From Populus alba (lineage: Eukaryota; Streptophyta; Magnoliopsida; Malpighiales; Salicaceae): 64,000 nt of DNA. Position 1 is the stretch's first letter; every line of letters starts with the position of its first letter. The position numbers and the translations under genes were made by a program. Location: NCBI RefSeq assembly GCF_005239225.2, contig NC_133295.1, forward strand, positions 8,122,001-8,186,000. The letters run 5' to 3'. The notes beneath the pieces were generated by a model. The model was not told the DNA's origin and did not search any database. It saw only the letters and a program-made list of their open reading frames with translations. Shown one piece after another: positions 53,415 through 64,000 of this stretch.

Positions 53415-54796
53415 AGTTTCATGAGGAGCCCAAGATTTGAAAAGGTCGTTTTGAAGTCCAAATTGAAGGAACAACGAAGAAGTCCGAAGCTGTCCTGCAG
53501 CCCAAACACTATTTAATGTTCAGCCCATATCTTGAGTTCTAGAAGTCCAAATGACCTCATCTTTTTTTTTGTTGGAAAGCTGAGACAATTTCCTAGAACA
53601 TTCTTGAGGATTCTGGGCAAATTATGATGTTAGCAATGACGTCTTGATCAGACAAGAAGATAAGGATTGTTATCTAGTCAAGATGTGGCCACCCACTCAT
53701 CAATTAGTCAACAAATCAATAGTTCCAAATTTTGGCCTATAAAAGGAGGCACTTACCATGTATTGAGGCATCTTGGTTTCCAGATCAAGATCATGCTCTT
53801 GCTTTCTCTCTTTGTATTGCTTATGTTTTGCTTTCATTAATATCAAGTTTATGCACTTAATTTCCTTTCCTTTACTTAGTTAACTTCTTTCTCATTTATG
53901 TTCTTACCTTGTTCATTTATGTTTCTTTCTTTCATTATGTTTAGCTAAGTTAATTATGTCAAGGTGAAAAGGGTACACTAATGGTGTAAGAATAAGTATA
54001 ATATAAACTTAACATGGACCTTAACGTTGGATACTAACATGTTTTATATTTGTTATCTTGTTCACTTTTAATACTTTGCTTGTTAAATGGTTAATCTAGA
54101 TTTATGTTGTATAACACTTGGTACAACAAATACTTGGTACTTTCATAGCCCATACTGTATGGTATAACCGACACCTGAGCTATGAAAGGGACTTGATTTG
54201 TTGTTAACATAAGTTATAATCATGAATGTCTGCCAACATTTACAAGTATTAGCTTTATTCGAATAAGATAACTAATGTAATCATGTTAACAATTTATAAT
54301 CTGATGGGAACCTCCTTTATGTGTGATTTTCAATTGAGTAATAAGAGTTTATATTATACTTGTTTGAAGTACCGTTAGTGGATCCTCTAACCTTGACATT
54401 CGTTTTTATCATTGGTTAATCCTTACATTAATCTTCCAACTCAAAGTTCTCATTAATTTCTTCATCTTCTTCTATTACTACTACTACTACTATTGTTATT
54501 ATTATTATTGTTATTGTTGTTATTTACATTCTGTAATATATCCCTTTGATCTTTTCATAAACTCAGTATATAGGCTGGAAACCTGTGACCCGGTCTTTTG
54601 GATCATTCTCAGGTGTAACAACGCCACGTACTGAGTATTGTAATTATTATTGTTATTATTATTGTTGTTGTTGTTGTTTTGTTATTTATAATTTATACAA
54701 TTAACCTCTCTATGGTTCGACCCCGGTCTTGCCGGGTTATTTATTACTTCGACACTCCTGCACTTGGGAAAAGACATCAAGCTTTTGATCGTGTCA
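53415..54796 (+). repeat. 3' LTR of Athila (+), second part
   Basis: The LTR resumes after the nested element's target duplication (AGTTT, 53415-53419) and ends GATCGTGTCA. The Athila target duplication GGAAG follows at 54797. Confidence 0.95.
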
Positions 54797-54883
54797 GGAA
54801 GAGGAGTCCAATACAACCTTATTTGGGCCATGAGATAAGGGCTTTATTTTATTTTGTTAGCTACAGCCCAAGGCTTGTTTGGG
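54797..54883 (+). repeat. gypsy-type LTR fragment, 3' part
   Basis: It begins with the Athila target duplication GGAAG and continues the LTR of 33240-33430 (match to the reverse of about 22745-22830). It is cut at 54883 by the inverted Athila copy. Confidence 0.85.
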
Positions 54884-55002
54884 TGACACGACCAAAAGTT
54901 TGATGTCTCTTCCCAAGTGCAGGAGTGTCGAAGTAATAAATAACCCGGCAAGACCGGGGTCGAACCACAGAGAAGTTAATTATATAAATTATAAATAACA
55001 AG

Positions 55003-55040
<38 letters not shown>

Positions 55041-56614
55041 AATAATACTCAGTACGTGGCGTTGTTATACCTGAGAATGATCTAAAGATCGAGTCACAGG
55101 TTTCCAGCCTATATACTGACTTTATGAAAAGATCAAAGATATATATTATATAATATAAACATAATGTAAATAATAATAATAATAACAATGATAATAATAA
55201 TAATAACAGAAGATGAAGAAATTAATGAGAACTTTGAGATAAAAGATTAACGTAAGGATTAAACAATGATAAAAACAAATGTCAAGGTTAGAGGATCCAC
55301 TAATGGTACTTCAAACAAGTATAATATAAACTCTTATTACTCAATTGGAAACCACACATAAAGGAGGTTCCAATCAGATTATAAATTGTTAACATGATTA
55401 CATTAATTATCTTATTCGAATAAAGCTAATACTTGTAAATGTTGGCAGGCATTCATGATTATAACTTATGTTAACAACAAATCAAGTTCCTTTCATAGCT
55501 CAGGTGTCGGTAAAACCATACAGTATGGGCTATGAAAGTGCCAAGTATTTGTTGTACCAAGTGTTACACAACATAAATCTAGATTAACCATTTAACAAGC
55601 AAAGTATTAAAGTGAACAAGATAACAAATATAAAACATGTTAGTATCCAACATTAAGGTCCATGTTAAGTTTATATTATACTTGTTCTTACACCATTAGT
55701 GTACCCTTTTTACCTTGACATAATTAACTTAGCTAGACATAATAAAAGAAAGAAACATAAATGAGCAAGACAAGAACATAAATGAGAAAGAAGTTAACTA
55801 GACAAAGGAAAGGAAATGAAGTGCATAAACTTGATATTAATGAAAGCAAGACATAAGCAATACAAAGAGAGAAAGCAAGAGCATGATCTTGATCTGAAAA
55901 CCAAGATGCCTCAATACATGGTAAGTGCCTCCTTTTATAGGCCAAAATTTGGAACTATTGATTTGTTGACTAATTGATGAGTGGGTGGCCACATCTTGAC
56001 TAGATAACAATCCTTATCTTCTTGTCTGATCAAGACGTCATTGCTAACATCATAATTTGCCCAGAATCCTCAAGAATGTTCTAGGAAATTATCTCAGCTT
56101 TCCAACAAAAAAAAGATGAGGTCATTTGGACTTCTAGAACTCAAGATATGGGCTGAACACTAAATAGTGTTTGGGCTGCAGGACAGCTTCGGACTTCTTC
56201 GTTGTTCCTTCAATTTAGACTTCAAAAAGACCTTTCCAAATCTTGGGCTCCTCATGAAAGTTGTAGGCTTTTGTCTTACCTTTCCATCCATATAAAGTGG
56301 ACCTAAATCCGAAATCTAGAGCTCCAGATATGATCCAATTACCGAGCAATGTTCCGGTTTGGACTGCACCGACATCTCTTTTATAAGTTTGGCCATCTCT
56401 TTGTCCTTTAACTTTCAATGCTTAAACTCATCAATCAATCCTTTTATTTATGTGATAGTCCTGTATTTAAAATGAGCATTTACCATAAATTAAGGTATCT
56501 TATAATATCAAACTTGTTATTATAAAACATGCTTTTGTTAAGGAGTTATTGATACTTCAAGTGCAAAATGATGATATAAAACCTTGATAAACATGCACTT
56601 TTAAGTACTAATCA
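54884..56614 (-). repeat. 3' LTR of the inverted Athila copy (1731 bp)
   Basis: On the + strand it runs TGACACGACC to AGTACTAATCA. It includes CAA/TAA trinucleotide runs (about 55003-55040) and a TATA box on the - strand at 55932-55939. It differs from the other LTRs at more positions than those differ from each other. Confidence 0.93.
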
Positions 56615-56631
56615 CACCCCCCAACCAGCTT
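56615..56631 (-). other. polypurine tract of the inverted Athila
   Basis: The - strand reads AAGCTGGTTGGGGGGTG, identical to 43531-43547. Confidence 0.85.
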
Positions 56632-56898
56632 ATTACTAGTCCCTAGTAATCTAAAGCGTTAAAATAGAGAAACAATTTGCAAGTTCCACAAAGCAAGGCA
56701 TTCATCATTCAACTTCCATTAATCTATCCAGATAAACAAACTCTCATTAAATTTATATTCCTGCTTCATACTTCGTAAACAAGATATTAATAAACCTTCT
56801 TTTTGTGTGCTCAATGAAAACATAGATGATGGGGCTTTTGTTGGAAGAAAACAATATTATGTTCAAATGTTTAAGGTGAACTTCCTTGGGTTGGGATT

Positions 56899-56931
<33 letters not shown>

Positions 56932-57843
56932 TTTTTATTTATATACACATACAACTTAAAACACAATGTATCTTTAACCCATGTAACGAGTTTTAGGCTA
57001 ATGACTCCCAGACCAGTTGGTCTTAGGGCATTAGGTGTTGAGACACCCCTACGAGCTTAACAACTCGGGTTGCAGATACTGATACGTAGATAGTGCAATG
57101 TTTGATTCCCTTAAGCTTTTCTCCTTAACCCATGTAACAAGCTTTGGGCCAATAGCTCCCAAGTCAGTTGACTTTAGGGTATTAGGTGTTAAAACACCCC
57201 TTCGGGCTTAATTGCTTAGGTTAGGGAGGCTACGAAACCAAACTTATCCACGTTTTATTATCATCAATACTATCTTTTTTTTTTTTTTTTCTTTTTTTTT
57301 CTTTGCAAATTATATACTATCCTTTTCTCTTAGTTGTTACCTTCAACAAAAGAACATAATTAATGTAATAATCCAATGTGCAACCCATAATCATATGTTA
57401 AAGTATGTGTGTGAAAATGAAGGTTTAATAATACTTGTTAAATGAGTATAGGAGCAGAATCAAGTGATAACAATGTGAGAGTTTGTAAACCTGAATATTT
57501 CAAGAAGTATTATGGTAGACCTTGGTAATGAAACTTACTAAGATGCGTCTCTAGAGTCAATAAAATTGATTCCATACTCTGCCATCCTAATAACAATTTT
57601 GTCAAATGGTTTTAATAATAGCAAAAATAGTTAGCAAGTTAGTATTTTTTTTTTTTTAAACTACTACCCTCTCCCCCCAACCAAAACGAGACATTGTCCT
57701 CAATGTTCGAAGGTAGAAAGATAGAGTATAAAAGACATCACCTGAAACAAAGAACAATGACAAACCTGAAACACACTTAAACAAACATAATAAGTAACAA
57801 AACAAAATAATATGCTATTAATAAAACCAAAAGACACAAGGTT
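56632..57843 (-). other. 3' region of the inverted Athila with both structured modules
   Basis: Non-coding. It carries the same two hairpin modules as 42938-43175, here at about 56985-57075 and 57130-57220 (- strand), plus T-runs. Their hairpin sequences (AGACC/GGTCT and AAGTC/GACTT with AACT loops) are unchanged. Confidence 0.75.
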
Positions 57844-58497
57844 TCACAGATGAAGGCTCAAATCTAATCTAAGATTTTTACGGCTTTCCTTAGTTGACCA
57901 ATCTAGACGACTCATGCAGGGATCAATGACAGGGATGAAAGATTGTAGTTGGTCAATCAATTGTTCAGCAGTAGCAGCAGAGATTATGATTCGTTGTGCC
58001 GAAGATGTTAGAAATTCCTGTTCCACAACTTGATCAAGGAAAGACAGCAACTTATCATAAAAACCATTAACATTTAACAAACCTATAGGTTTATGGTGAA
58101 TGTGCAGTTGGGCCCAAGATGAAATATGAAAGATCTCTTCCAATGTGCCCAGACCACCTGGTAAGGCAATGAAGGCATCAGCATGGTTAAACATGGTATT
58201 CAGTCGGTCAGACATTGTTGGGACCTGTAGTTCCTCTCTAATTGTTTTTCCAATGATGTCCCCAGTTGCTAAAGCTTTGGGGACAACCCCCAAAACTTGA
58301 CTGCCTCCTAAAAATGCAGCCATTGACACACCTCCCATTAACCCAAGGCTGCCTCCCCCATACACTAAATGAATCTTTCTCTCAGCTAGTACCCGACCAA
58401 GATGATTTGCTGATTCTAAAAACTCTTTTTCTTTCCCAGAACTGGATCCACCGAAAACACAAATATTTCTTATATGATGACTTGAGGAACCTGCCAT
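57844..58497 (-). CDS. LOG: LOG-type gene, second copy (217 aa)
   Basis: A full-length open LOG ORF as in the + strand Athila, with the same start, length and signature (PGGLGTLEE). Five residues differ by eye: G87R, V106A, A157V, R168Q and K208N; at least one silent change is also present. Arg98 and Glu121 are kept. The GA/CT run and TATA-like region upstream are kept too (58498-58650). G87R and R168Q may affect folding or substrate binding, but this is inference. Confidence 0.88.
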   Translation of the reverse strand: MAGSSSHHIRNICVFGGSSSGKEKEFLESANHLGRVLAERKIHLVYGGGSLGLMGGVSMAAFLGGSQVLGVVPKALATGDIIGKTIREELQVPTMSDRLNTMFNHADAFIALPGGLGTLEEIFHISSWAQLHIHHKPIGLLNVNGFYDKLLSFLDQVVEQEFLTSSAQRIIISAATAEQLIDQLQSFIPVIDPCMSRLDWSTKESRKNLRLDLSLHL

Positions 58498-58783
58498 TTC
58501 TACACACTTCTATATTTGATGAATATATGGGATGAGTAGAAATGAAGGGAAGGAAGAGAAGAATTTATAGATGAAAAAGTGAAAATGCAATCATACCACC
58601 TATATGTAGGCCAGCTGTAGTCTCACAAACTCTCTCTCTCTCTCTCTTTATTAATTATTTATTTTGAAAAAGCATGTATGTACAGGTAGTTGTGATTGTG
58701 GCTCACATCTTCCCTTGGTTTTACGTCCAAGAACGGCTTAAACGCCCTCTATGGGTCGGGGATAGGCTTCCCATCCAGTTTTC

Positions 58784-59296
58784 TTAAAAACTGGCAAACA
58801 GGGTCTTTTTAGTCAGATTCCCAAGACTAAGTCGATCATGTTCTTTATGGAATTGTGGCCATAAATCATGAATTACACGATGCACATCTCCACTAGGATG
58901 CGTCTCAAGGGTCAACAAAAGATTATCTAAAGACCCCTTACTCAGGCCATCCTTAATGAATTGTATCTTATCTTCACGGTTTACAGATACCATTCCTAAA
59001 GAACGACATGTCGTATTACAAGTCCATCTGGCACATCGATGACAGACTTTCAGTCGTTTTGCACGACGTTTCTTTGTAAAAGTGCTTTTACCTGTTCCAG
59101 GCATGTGTGAAATGAAAGAATTGGATGACTCACCTGATAATCGAACCTTTGCTTCAATTAACCAACGGATATCTTCAGGAATTCCATGATTCATTAACAA
59201 CCTCAATCTTGCACACCTAGCACGATAAATTTTATTAATCGCATGTGGAGGCAAAGCGGGAAAATACCTTTTCAACTTTTCAAGAGTGGTGTCCAT
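58784..59296 (-). pseudogene. unknown Cys-motif ORF, inverted copy, frameshift near the end
   Basis: The same unknown ORF as at 40854-41402, from ATG 59296. The Cys cluster is CHRCARWTCNTTC. One A is lost in the A-run after LTKK (about 58805), so the last residues differ and the frame ends at 58784. Most of the protein is kept. Confidence 0.7.
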
Positions 59297-59490
59297 TTTC
59301 AAAAGAGAATTAGAGAAGCGATTCAAAGAAGGAAGAAAGAGCTAAGAATTATACAAACATATACAGATATCAGTTATTTGGGAAACTGAAAGAACCGACT
59401 TAAGTCACGGAGTACCGTTATCCGCCATTTGACCGGGGTGAAAGAGAGACTAGCAAAACAACAAAACACAAAACAATGTGAGAAAAAGAA

Positions 59491-61071
59491 TCAATCTTTA
59501 TATACAGGATCACTCAATTCAATAGAGTCATTTTCAACCGAAAAATTGTCAAAATAAACTTTCAAACGATGCCCATTTACCTTGAAAACATTGCCATTCT
59601 TTGGATTCTCAATATCACAGGCCCCATATGGATACACATGTTTCACAATAAAAGGACCGCTCCATCTTGTTCTTAGTTTTCCAGGAAATAAATGGAGTCG
59701 AGAATTATAAAGCAAGACTTTTTGACCAACATTGAATGTTTTTCTCAGTATTTTCTTGTCATGAAACTCTTTAATTCTTGCTTTATGAATTTTTGAATTG
59801 TCATATGCATCATTTCTTATTTCCTCAAGCTCATTTATTTGCAATTTTCGCAGCTGACTAGCATCATCAAGGCTTGAATTGAAAGCTTTAATAGCCCAAT
59901 AAGCTTTATGTTCAATTTCCACAGGCAAGTGACAAGGTTTTCCATAGACTAGTCTATAAGGTGACATACCTAATGATGTTTTATAAGCAGTTCGATAAGC
60001 CCAAAGTGCATCATTAAGTCTTAAAGACCAGTCTTTCCTATTAGGGTTCACTGTTTTCTCCAAGATCTGTTTGATCTCCCTATTAGCAAGCTCTACTTGT
60101 CCACTTGTCTGAGGGTGATAAGGGGTGGCAACTTTATGTGTGATTCCATATTTCTTCATTAAAGACTCAAATGGCTTGTTGCAAAAGTGTGTTCCACCGT
60201 CACTTATCATGGCTCGAGGGATTCCAAATCGACTTAAAATGTTTTCTTTCAAAAACTTTATCACTATTTTGTGATCATTGGTTCGACTTGGAATTGCCTC
60301 TATCCATTTTGAAACATAATTTACTGCGACCAATATGTACAAGAAACCAAATGATGGAGGAAATGGACCCATGAAATCTATACCCCAACAATCAAAGATC
60401 TCAATGACAAGAATAGGATTTAAAGGCATCATGTGACGTTTCGAAATAGATCCCAACTTTTGACAATTTTCACAAATCTTACAGAATGCATGTGAGTCTT
60501 TGAACATGGTGGGCCAATAGAATCCACTTTGTAAGATTTTTGCAGTTGTCTTTCTTGATGAGAAATGACCCCCACATGCCTCAGAATGACAAAATTTAAT
60601 GACACTACTTACCTCATTGTCAGGAATGCATCTTCGAAATATTTGATCAGGACAATATTTGAATAAATAAGGGTCATCCCAATAAAAGTTCTTCACTTCG
60701 TTCAAGAACTTTCTTTTGTCTTGGGTACTCCAATGAGCTGGCAATTGTCCTGAAACAAGAAAATTAACAATATTAGCAAACCAAGGCATCGTAGAGACAG
60801 AAAATAAAGATTCATCAGGAAAGTAGTCATCGATTGGTGTAATGTCAGATCTCGAATCGGTTGTCAATCTTGACAAATGATCCGCGACAACATTTTCGGT
60901 GTCTTTCTTGTCTTTGATTGTGATATCAAATTCTTGAAGTAACAAAATCCACCGCACCAATCTAGCCTTAGAATCTTTCTTAGAGAGAAGATATTTCAAT
61001 GCTGCATGATCACTAAAAACAATAACAGGTGAGCCAACAAGATAAGATCTGAACTTGTCACATGCAAATAC
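59491..61071 (-). CDS. pol: Athila RNase H end and integrase, inverted copy
   Basis: Identical in amino-acid sequence by eye to the + strand copy (39079-40659), including the HHCC region, ISDGGTHF and [11 protein letters not shown]. As there, it is the part of Pol after the shared 2-bp insertion and has no start of its own. Confidence 0.92.
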   Translation of the reverse strand, partial: VFACDKFRSYLVGSPVIVFSDHAALKYLLSKKDSKARLVRWILLLQEFDITIKDKKDTENVVADHLSRLTTDSRSDITPIDDYFPDESLFSVSTMPWFANIVNFLVSGQLPAHWSTQDKRKFLNEVKNFYWDDPYLFKYCPDQIFRRCIPDNEVSSVIKFCHSEACGGHFSSRKTTAKILQSGFYWPTMFKDSHAFCKICENCQKLGSISKRHMMPLNPILVIEIFDCWGIDFMGPFPPSFGFLYILVAVNYVSKWIEAIPSRTNDHKIVIKFLKENILSRFGIPRAMISDGGTHFCNKPFESLMKKYGITHKVATPYHPQTSGQVELANREIKQILEKTVNPNRKDWSLRLNDALWAYRTAYKTSLGMSPYRLVYGKPCHLPVEIEHKAYWAIKAFNSSLDDASQLRKLQINELEEIRNDAYDNSKIHKARIKEFHDKKILRKTFNVGQKVLLYNSRLHLFPGKLRTRWSGPFIVKHVYPYGACDIENPKNGNVFKVNGHRLKVYFDNFSVENDSIELSDPVYKD

Positions 61072-63944
61072 TATACTGCAAGTAATTCTTTTTCAGTGGT
61101 AGTGTAATTCATTTGAGCACTATTTAAAGTTTTACTTGCATAGTAAATCACATAAGGTTTCTTATCTTTCCTTTGTCCCAAGACAGCACCCACGGCATAA
61201 TCACTAGCGTCACATATTATTTCAAAAGGTAATGACCAATCAGGAGGTTGAATGACAGGAGCAGAAGTAAGCAAGTTTTTAAGTTTAACAAAGGCTTCCT
61301 CACAATGTTCAGTCCATTCAAAAATATTATCCTTTGTTAGAAGGTTACTCAAGGGCTTAGATATTACACTAAAATCTTTGATGAACCTTCTGTAAAAACC
61401 AGCATGTCCTAAGAATGATCTAACATCTTTAACAGATTTTGGTGTTGGTAAGTTGGCAATTAACTCGATTTTAGATTTGTCAACCTCAATTCCTTTCGAT
61501 GAAACAATGTGACCAAGTACGATGCCGTTTGTTACCATAAAGTGACATTTTTCCCAATTCAGTACAAGATTCTTCTCTTCACACCTGCTCAAAACCTTTT
61601 CTAAGTTAGTCAAACAATCATCAAATGAATCACCAAAAACAGAAAAATCATCCATAAAAATTTCAAGAAAACGTTCAACCATATCACTGAATATGCTAAG
61701 CATGCATCTTTGAAACGTGGCTGGTGCATTACATAATCCAAAAGGCATCCTTCGATATGCAAAAGTACCAAATGGACATGTGAAAGTAGTCTTCTCTTGA
61801 TCTTCCAATGCAATTTCAATTTGATGTAACCTGAATAACCATCTAGGAAACAATAAAATTCATGACCTGCAACTCTTTCTAGGATTTGGTCCATGAAAGG
61901 TAAAGGGAAATGATCTTTTCTAGTCATTGAATTAAGTTTCCTATAGTCAATGCACATGCGCCAACCCGTAACAGTCCTAGTTGGAATTAACTCATTTTTC
62001 TCATTTGTTATCACAGTGACTCCAGACTTTTTGGGTACAACTTGGGTAGGACTTACCCATTTGCTATCAGAAATAGGATAAATGATTCCATTATCTAGAA
62101 GCTTAATGACTTCATTTTTCACTACTTCTTTCATATTAGGATTAAGCCTTCGTTGCATTTCTCTAGAGGGTTTAGAATTTTCCTCCAAATAAATCCTGTG
62201 TGTGCAAATCAAAGGGCTAATTCCTTTTATGTCAGCTATGGTCCATCCTAATGCATTTTTGTGCATTTTCAGAGTCTGTAATAACTTACCTTCTTGATGT
62301 GCATTAAGTTTGGAAGAGATTATTACCGGAAAAGTTTCATTTTCTCCCAAAAATGAGTATTTGAGATTAAATGGTAACGGCTTCAATTCAGGTTTTGGTG
62401 GTTGAACACTTGAAGGTATGGGCTCAATTGATCGTGGTGGCAATTCTTCAATTTGTGGTCTCCAATTGCATGCCTTTGATTCCTGAAAGTAGACCATTTG
62501 CAAATCATCAGATTCATCAATCTCAGTTTCACTAGAAGTGGTTTGAAATTGATCATGAACTAATTTTTCAATAAAGTCCACTTCCTGTAAATCATTATCA
62601 TCTCCAGGTTGCTTGTAAATGTTGAAAATATTCATCTCCAATGTCATGTTTCCAAATGATAGCTTCATCAGTCCATTCCTACAATTAATCAATGCATTAG
62701 AAGTGGTAAGAAATGGACGTCCTAAAATGACAGGAATTGAATTACATGCTTCAACAGGTTGCGTGTCCAAGACAACAAAATCCACAGGATAAATGAATTT
62801 ATCAACTTGTACCAACACATCTTCAATTATTCCTCTAGGCACTTTTACAGATCTATCGGCGAGTAAAAGAGTTACAGAGGTTGGTTTTAACTCACCTAGA
62901 TTGAGACTCTGAAAAACTGAATATGGAAGTAAATTCACACTAGCTCCAAGATCAAGTAAGGCTCTTTCAATTTTATGTTCTCCAATAAAGCAAGAAATTG
63001 TAGGACAACCAGGGTCTTTATATTTCAAAGCATTATTGTTCTGAAGAATGGCACTTACTTGTTCGGCTAAAAATGCTTTCTTTTTCACATTCAATTTTCT
63101 CTTCACAGTGCACAGATCTTTCAAAAATTTAGCATAGGAAGGAACATGTTTAATAGCATCCAACAAAGGTATATTGATCCTTACCTGTTTGAAAATTTCA
63201 AAGATTTCAGAGTTGTGACTAACTTTCCTTTGTTTGATCATGGCATGAGGAAATGGAAGTGCTGGCGGGGAATCAGCCTTTTCTTTGCAATGTTCAGGTT
63301 CAACCCCTTCCTTACCCTCAGAGATAGACTCATCATCTTTCTCACAAGGTTCAAGAATAGGTTTTTCAATAACCTTACCACTACGAAGAGTGATGACTGA
63401 TTTGACTTGATCCATGTGTTGGCTTCCAGAACTACTTGCATTTGCATTGTATTGCCCCTTTGGATTTTGCTGTGGTTGAGAAGGAAACTTACCTTTCTCT
63501 TGGAAACTGAGAGCAGATGTTAATTTTGCAAGAGCATCTTTAAAATCGGTCATGCTTTGAGCAAGTTGAGTGTTGATTGTCTCCTGCTTTTCAATGAATG
63601 CATGTAATGTTTCCTCAAAATTTCTTCTAGGAGGTGGAGCATAAGGAGGTACATATCCATGAGAATTTTGGAAATTATGGTGTGCTTGAAACGGTGGATG
63701 TGAAGTTTGTGCATTGTTGCTATCACTCTTCCAACTAAAATTTGGGTGATTTCTCCAACCAGGGTTATATGTTTGTGAGTATGGGTTATGGTTGGGTCTT
63801 TGGAAACTGTTTAAAGCATGGGCTTGTTCATGGAGGCATTCCTTGAAAGAAGGCAAAGTTGGACAATCATTGGTTGCATGCTCATTTGTTTCACAGATTT
63901 GACACACAATGTCTTGAACAGATTTTAATTGACCACTCTTTTTC
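61071..63944 (-). pseudogene. gag-pol: Athila Gag-Pol, inverted copy, truncated and frameshifted
   Basis: It begins in mid-Gag just before the zinc knuckle (CQICETNEHATNDC) because of the break at 63944. Protease ([13 protein letters not shown]) and RT (catalytic [10 protein letters not shown]) are present. One A is missing near 61826 (TACATCAAA versus TACAATCAAA), shifting the frame in RT. The TAG made by the 2-bp insertion is at 61071-61073, as in the + copy. Around ten residue differences from the + copy are scattered through Gag, protease and RT. Confidence 0.9.
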
Positions 63945-64000
63945 TCCTTTTATCATTGTTTAATCCTTACATTAATCTTCCAACTCAAAGTTCTCATTAA
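63945..64000 (+). repeat. Athila LTR scrap in opposite orientation
   Basis: TATCATTGTTTAATCC and onward matches the + orientation of the Athila LTR (about 34778-34830) and, at the GTTTAATCC bases, is closer to the inverted copy's LTR version. It joins directly to Gag sequence of the - strand element. Confidence 0.8.

Larger units (their letters stand above)
33431..54796 (+). mobile_element. Athila-lineage LTR retrotransposon carrying a LOG gene
   Basis: LTRs 33431-35164 and 43548-54796 (the latter split by a nested element), tRNA-Asp primer site at 35171, gag-pol, integrase, an unknown ORF, a LOG gene, a structured 3' region and a polypurine tract at 43531-43547. The target duplication GGAAG (33426-33430 and 54797-54801) is perfect. 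By eye the two LTRs differ at about a dozen bases in 1.73 kb, so the insertion is young. Confidence 0.95.
54884..63944 (-). mobile_element. inverted Athila copy with LOG gene, 5' truncated
   Basis: Same element family on the - strand: 3' LTR, purine tract, structured 3' region, LOG gene, unknown ORF, integrase, Pol and part of gag. It stops inside gag at 63944, so its 5' LTR and primer site are missing from the window. With the + strand copy it forms a very large inverted repeat whose arms are 87 bp apart. Confidence 0.93.

Overview
This window is plant nuclear DNA made almost entirely of nested and rearranged retrotransposons. The evidence is plant-type Ty3/gypsy polyproteins, initiator-Met and Asp tRNA primer binding sites, a plant L1-type LINE, and a plant-type LONELY GUY (LOG) cytokinin-activating enzyme. 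A flowering plant, probably a eudicot, is likely; I cannot name the species. No ordinary host gene in its own locus is visible.

Layout. 1-2934: a decayed + strand gypsy gag-pol (chromovirus type, CRM-like by recollection), cut off at 2934. 2935-16438: a head-to-tail array (LTR-internal-LTR-internal-LTR...) of a short non-autonomous LTR element on the - strand, split by a full-length but dead LINE (7497-13712) and carrying a tiny second LINE scrap (14276-14338). 16439-16938: exactly 500 N. 16939-22639: the same kind of array on the + strand. 22640-28957: a second decayed gypsy copy on the - strand. 28958-33239: three tandem units of 1538 bp of a related non-autonomous element. 33240-33430 plus 54797-54883: a gypsy LTR fragment split by an Athila-type element.

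33431-54796 is a nearly complete + strand Athila-lineage element with a perfect 5-bp target duplication (GGAAG). After gag-pol and integrase it carries an unknown 182-aa ORF and an intact, intronless LOG gene (41658-42311). Its 3' LTR is split by a - strand non-autonomous Ogre/Tat-type element (43906-53414) holding only gag and a minisatellite. 54884-63944 is a second Athila copy in inverted orientation, also with an open LOG ORF, cut off in gag at 63944 and joined to an oppositely oriented LTR scrap.

Most notable: (1) an Athila family carrying a full-length LOG gene with its own promoter-like region; (2) two related non-autonomous families that encode IQ-motif (calmodulin-binding-like) proteins fused in frame to the end of Pol and reading through the polypurine tract into the LTR; (3) a duplicated ~88-bp module in the Athila 3' region whose hairpins show compensatory base-pair changes; (4) two large inverted arrangements, one across an unsized assembly gap.

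How the parts work together: the gypsy element could supply proteins in trans to the two short families, which share its leader, primer site, LTR end and Pol tail. The Athila copies share one 2-bp frameshift, so they too may need proteins in trans or may be copies of one another.
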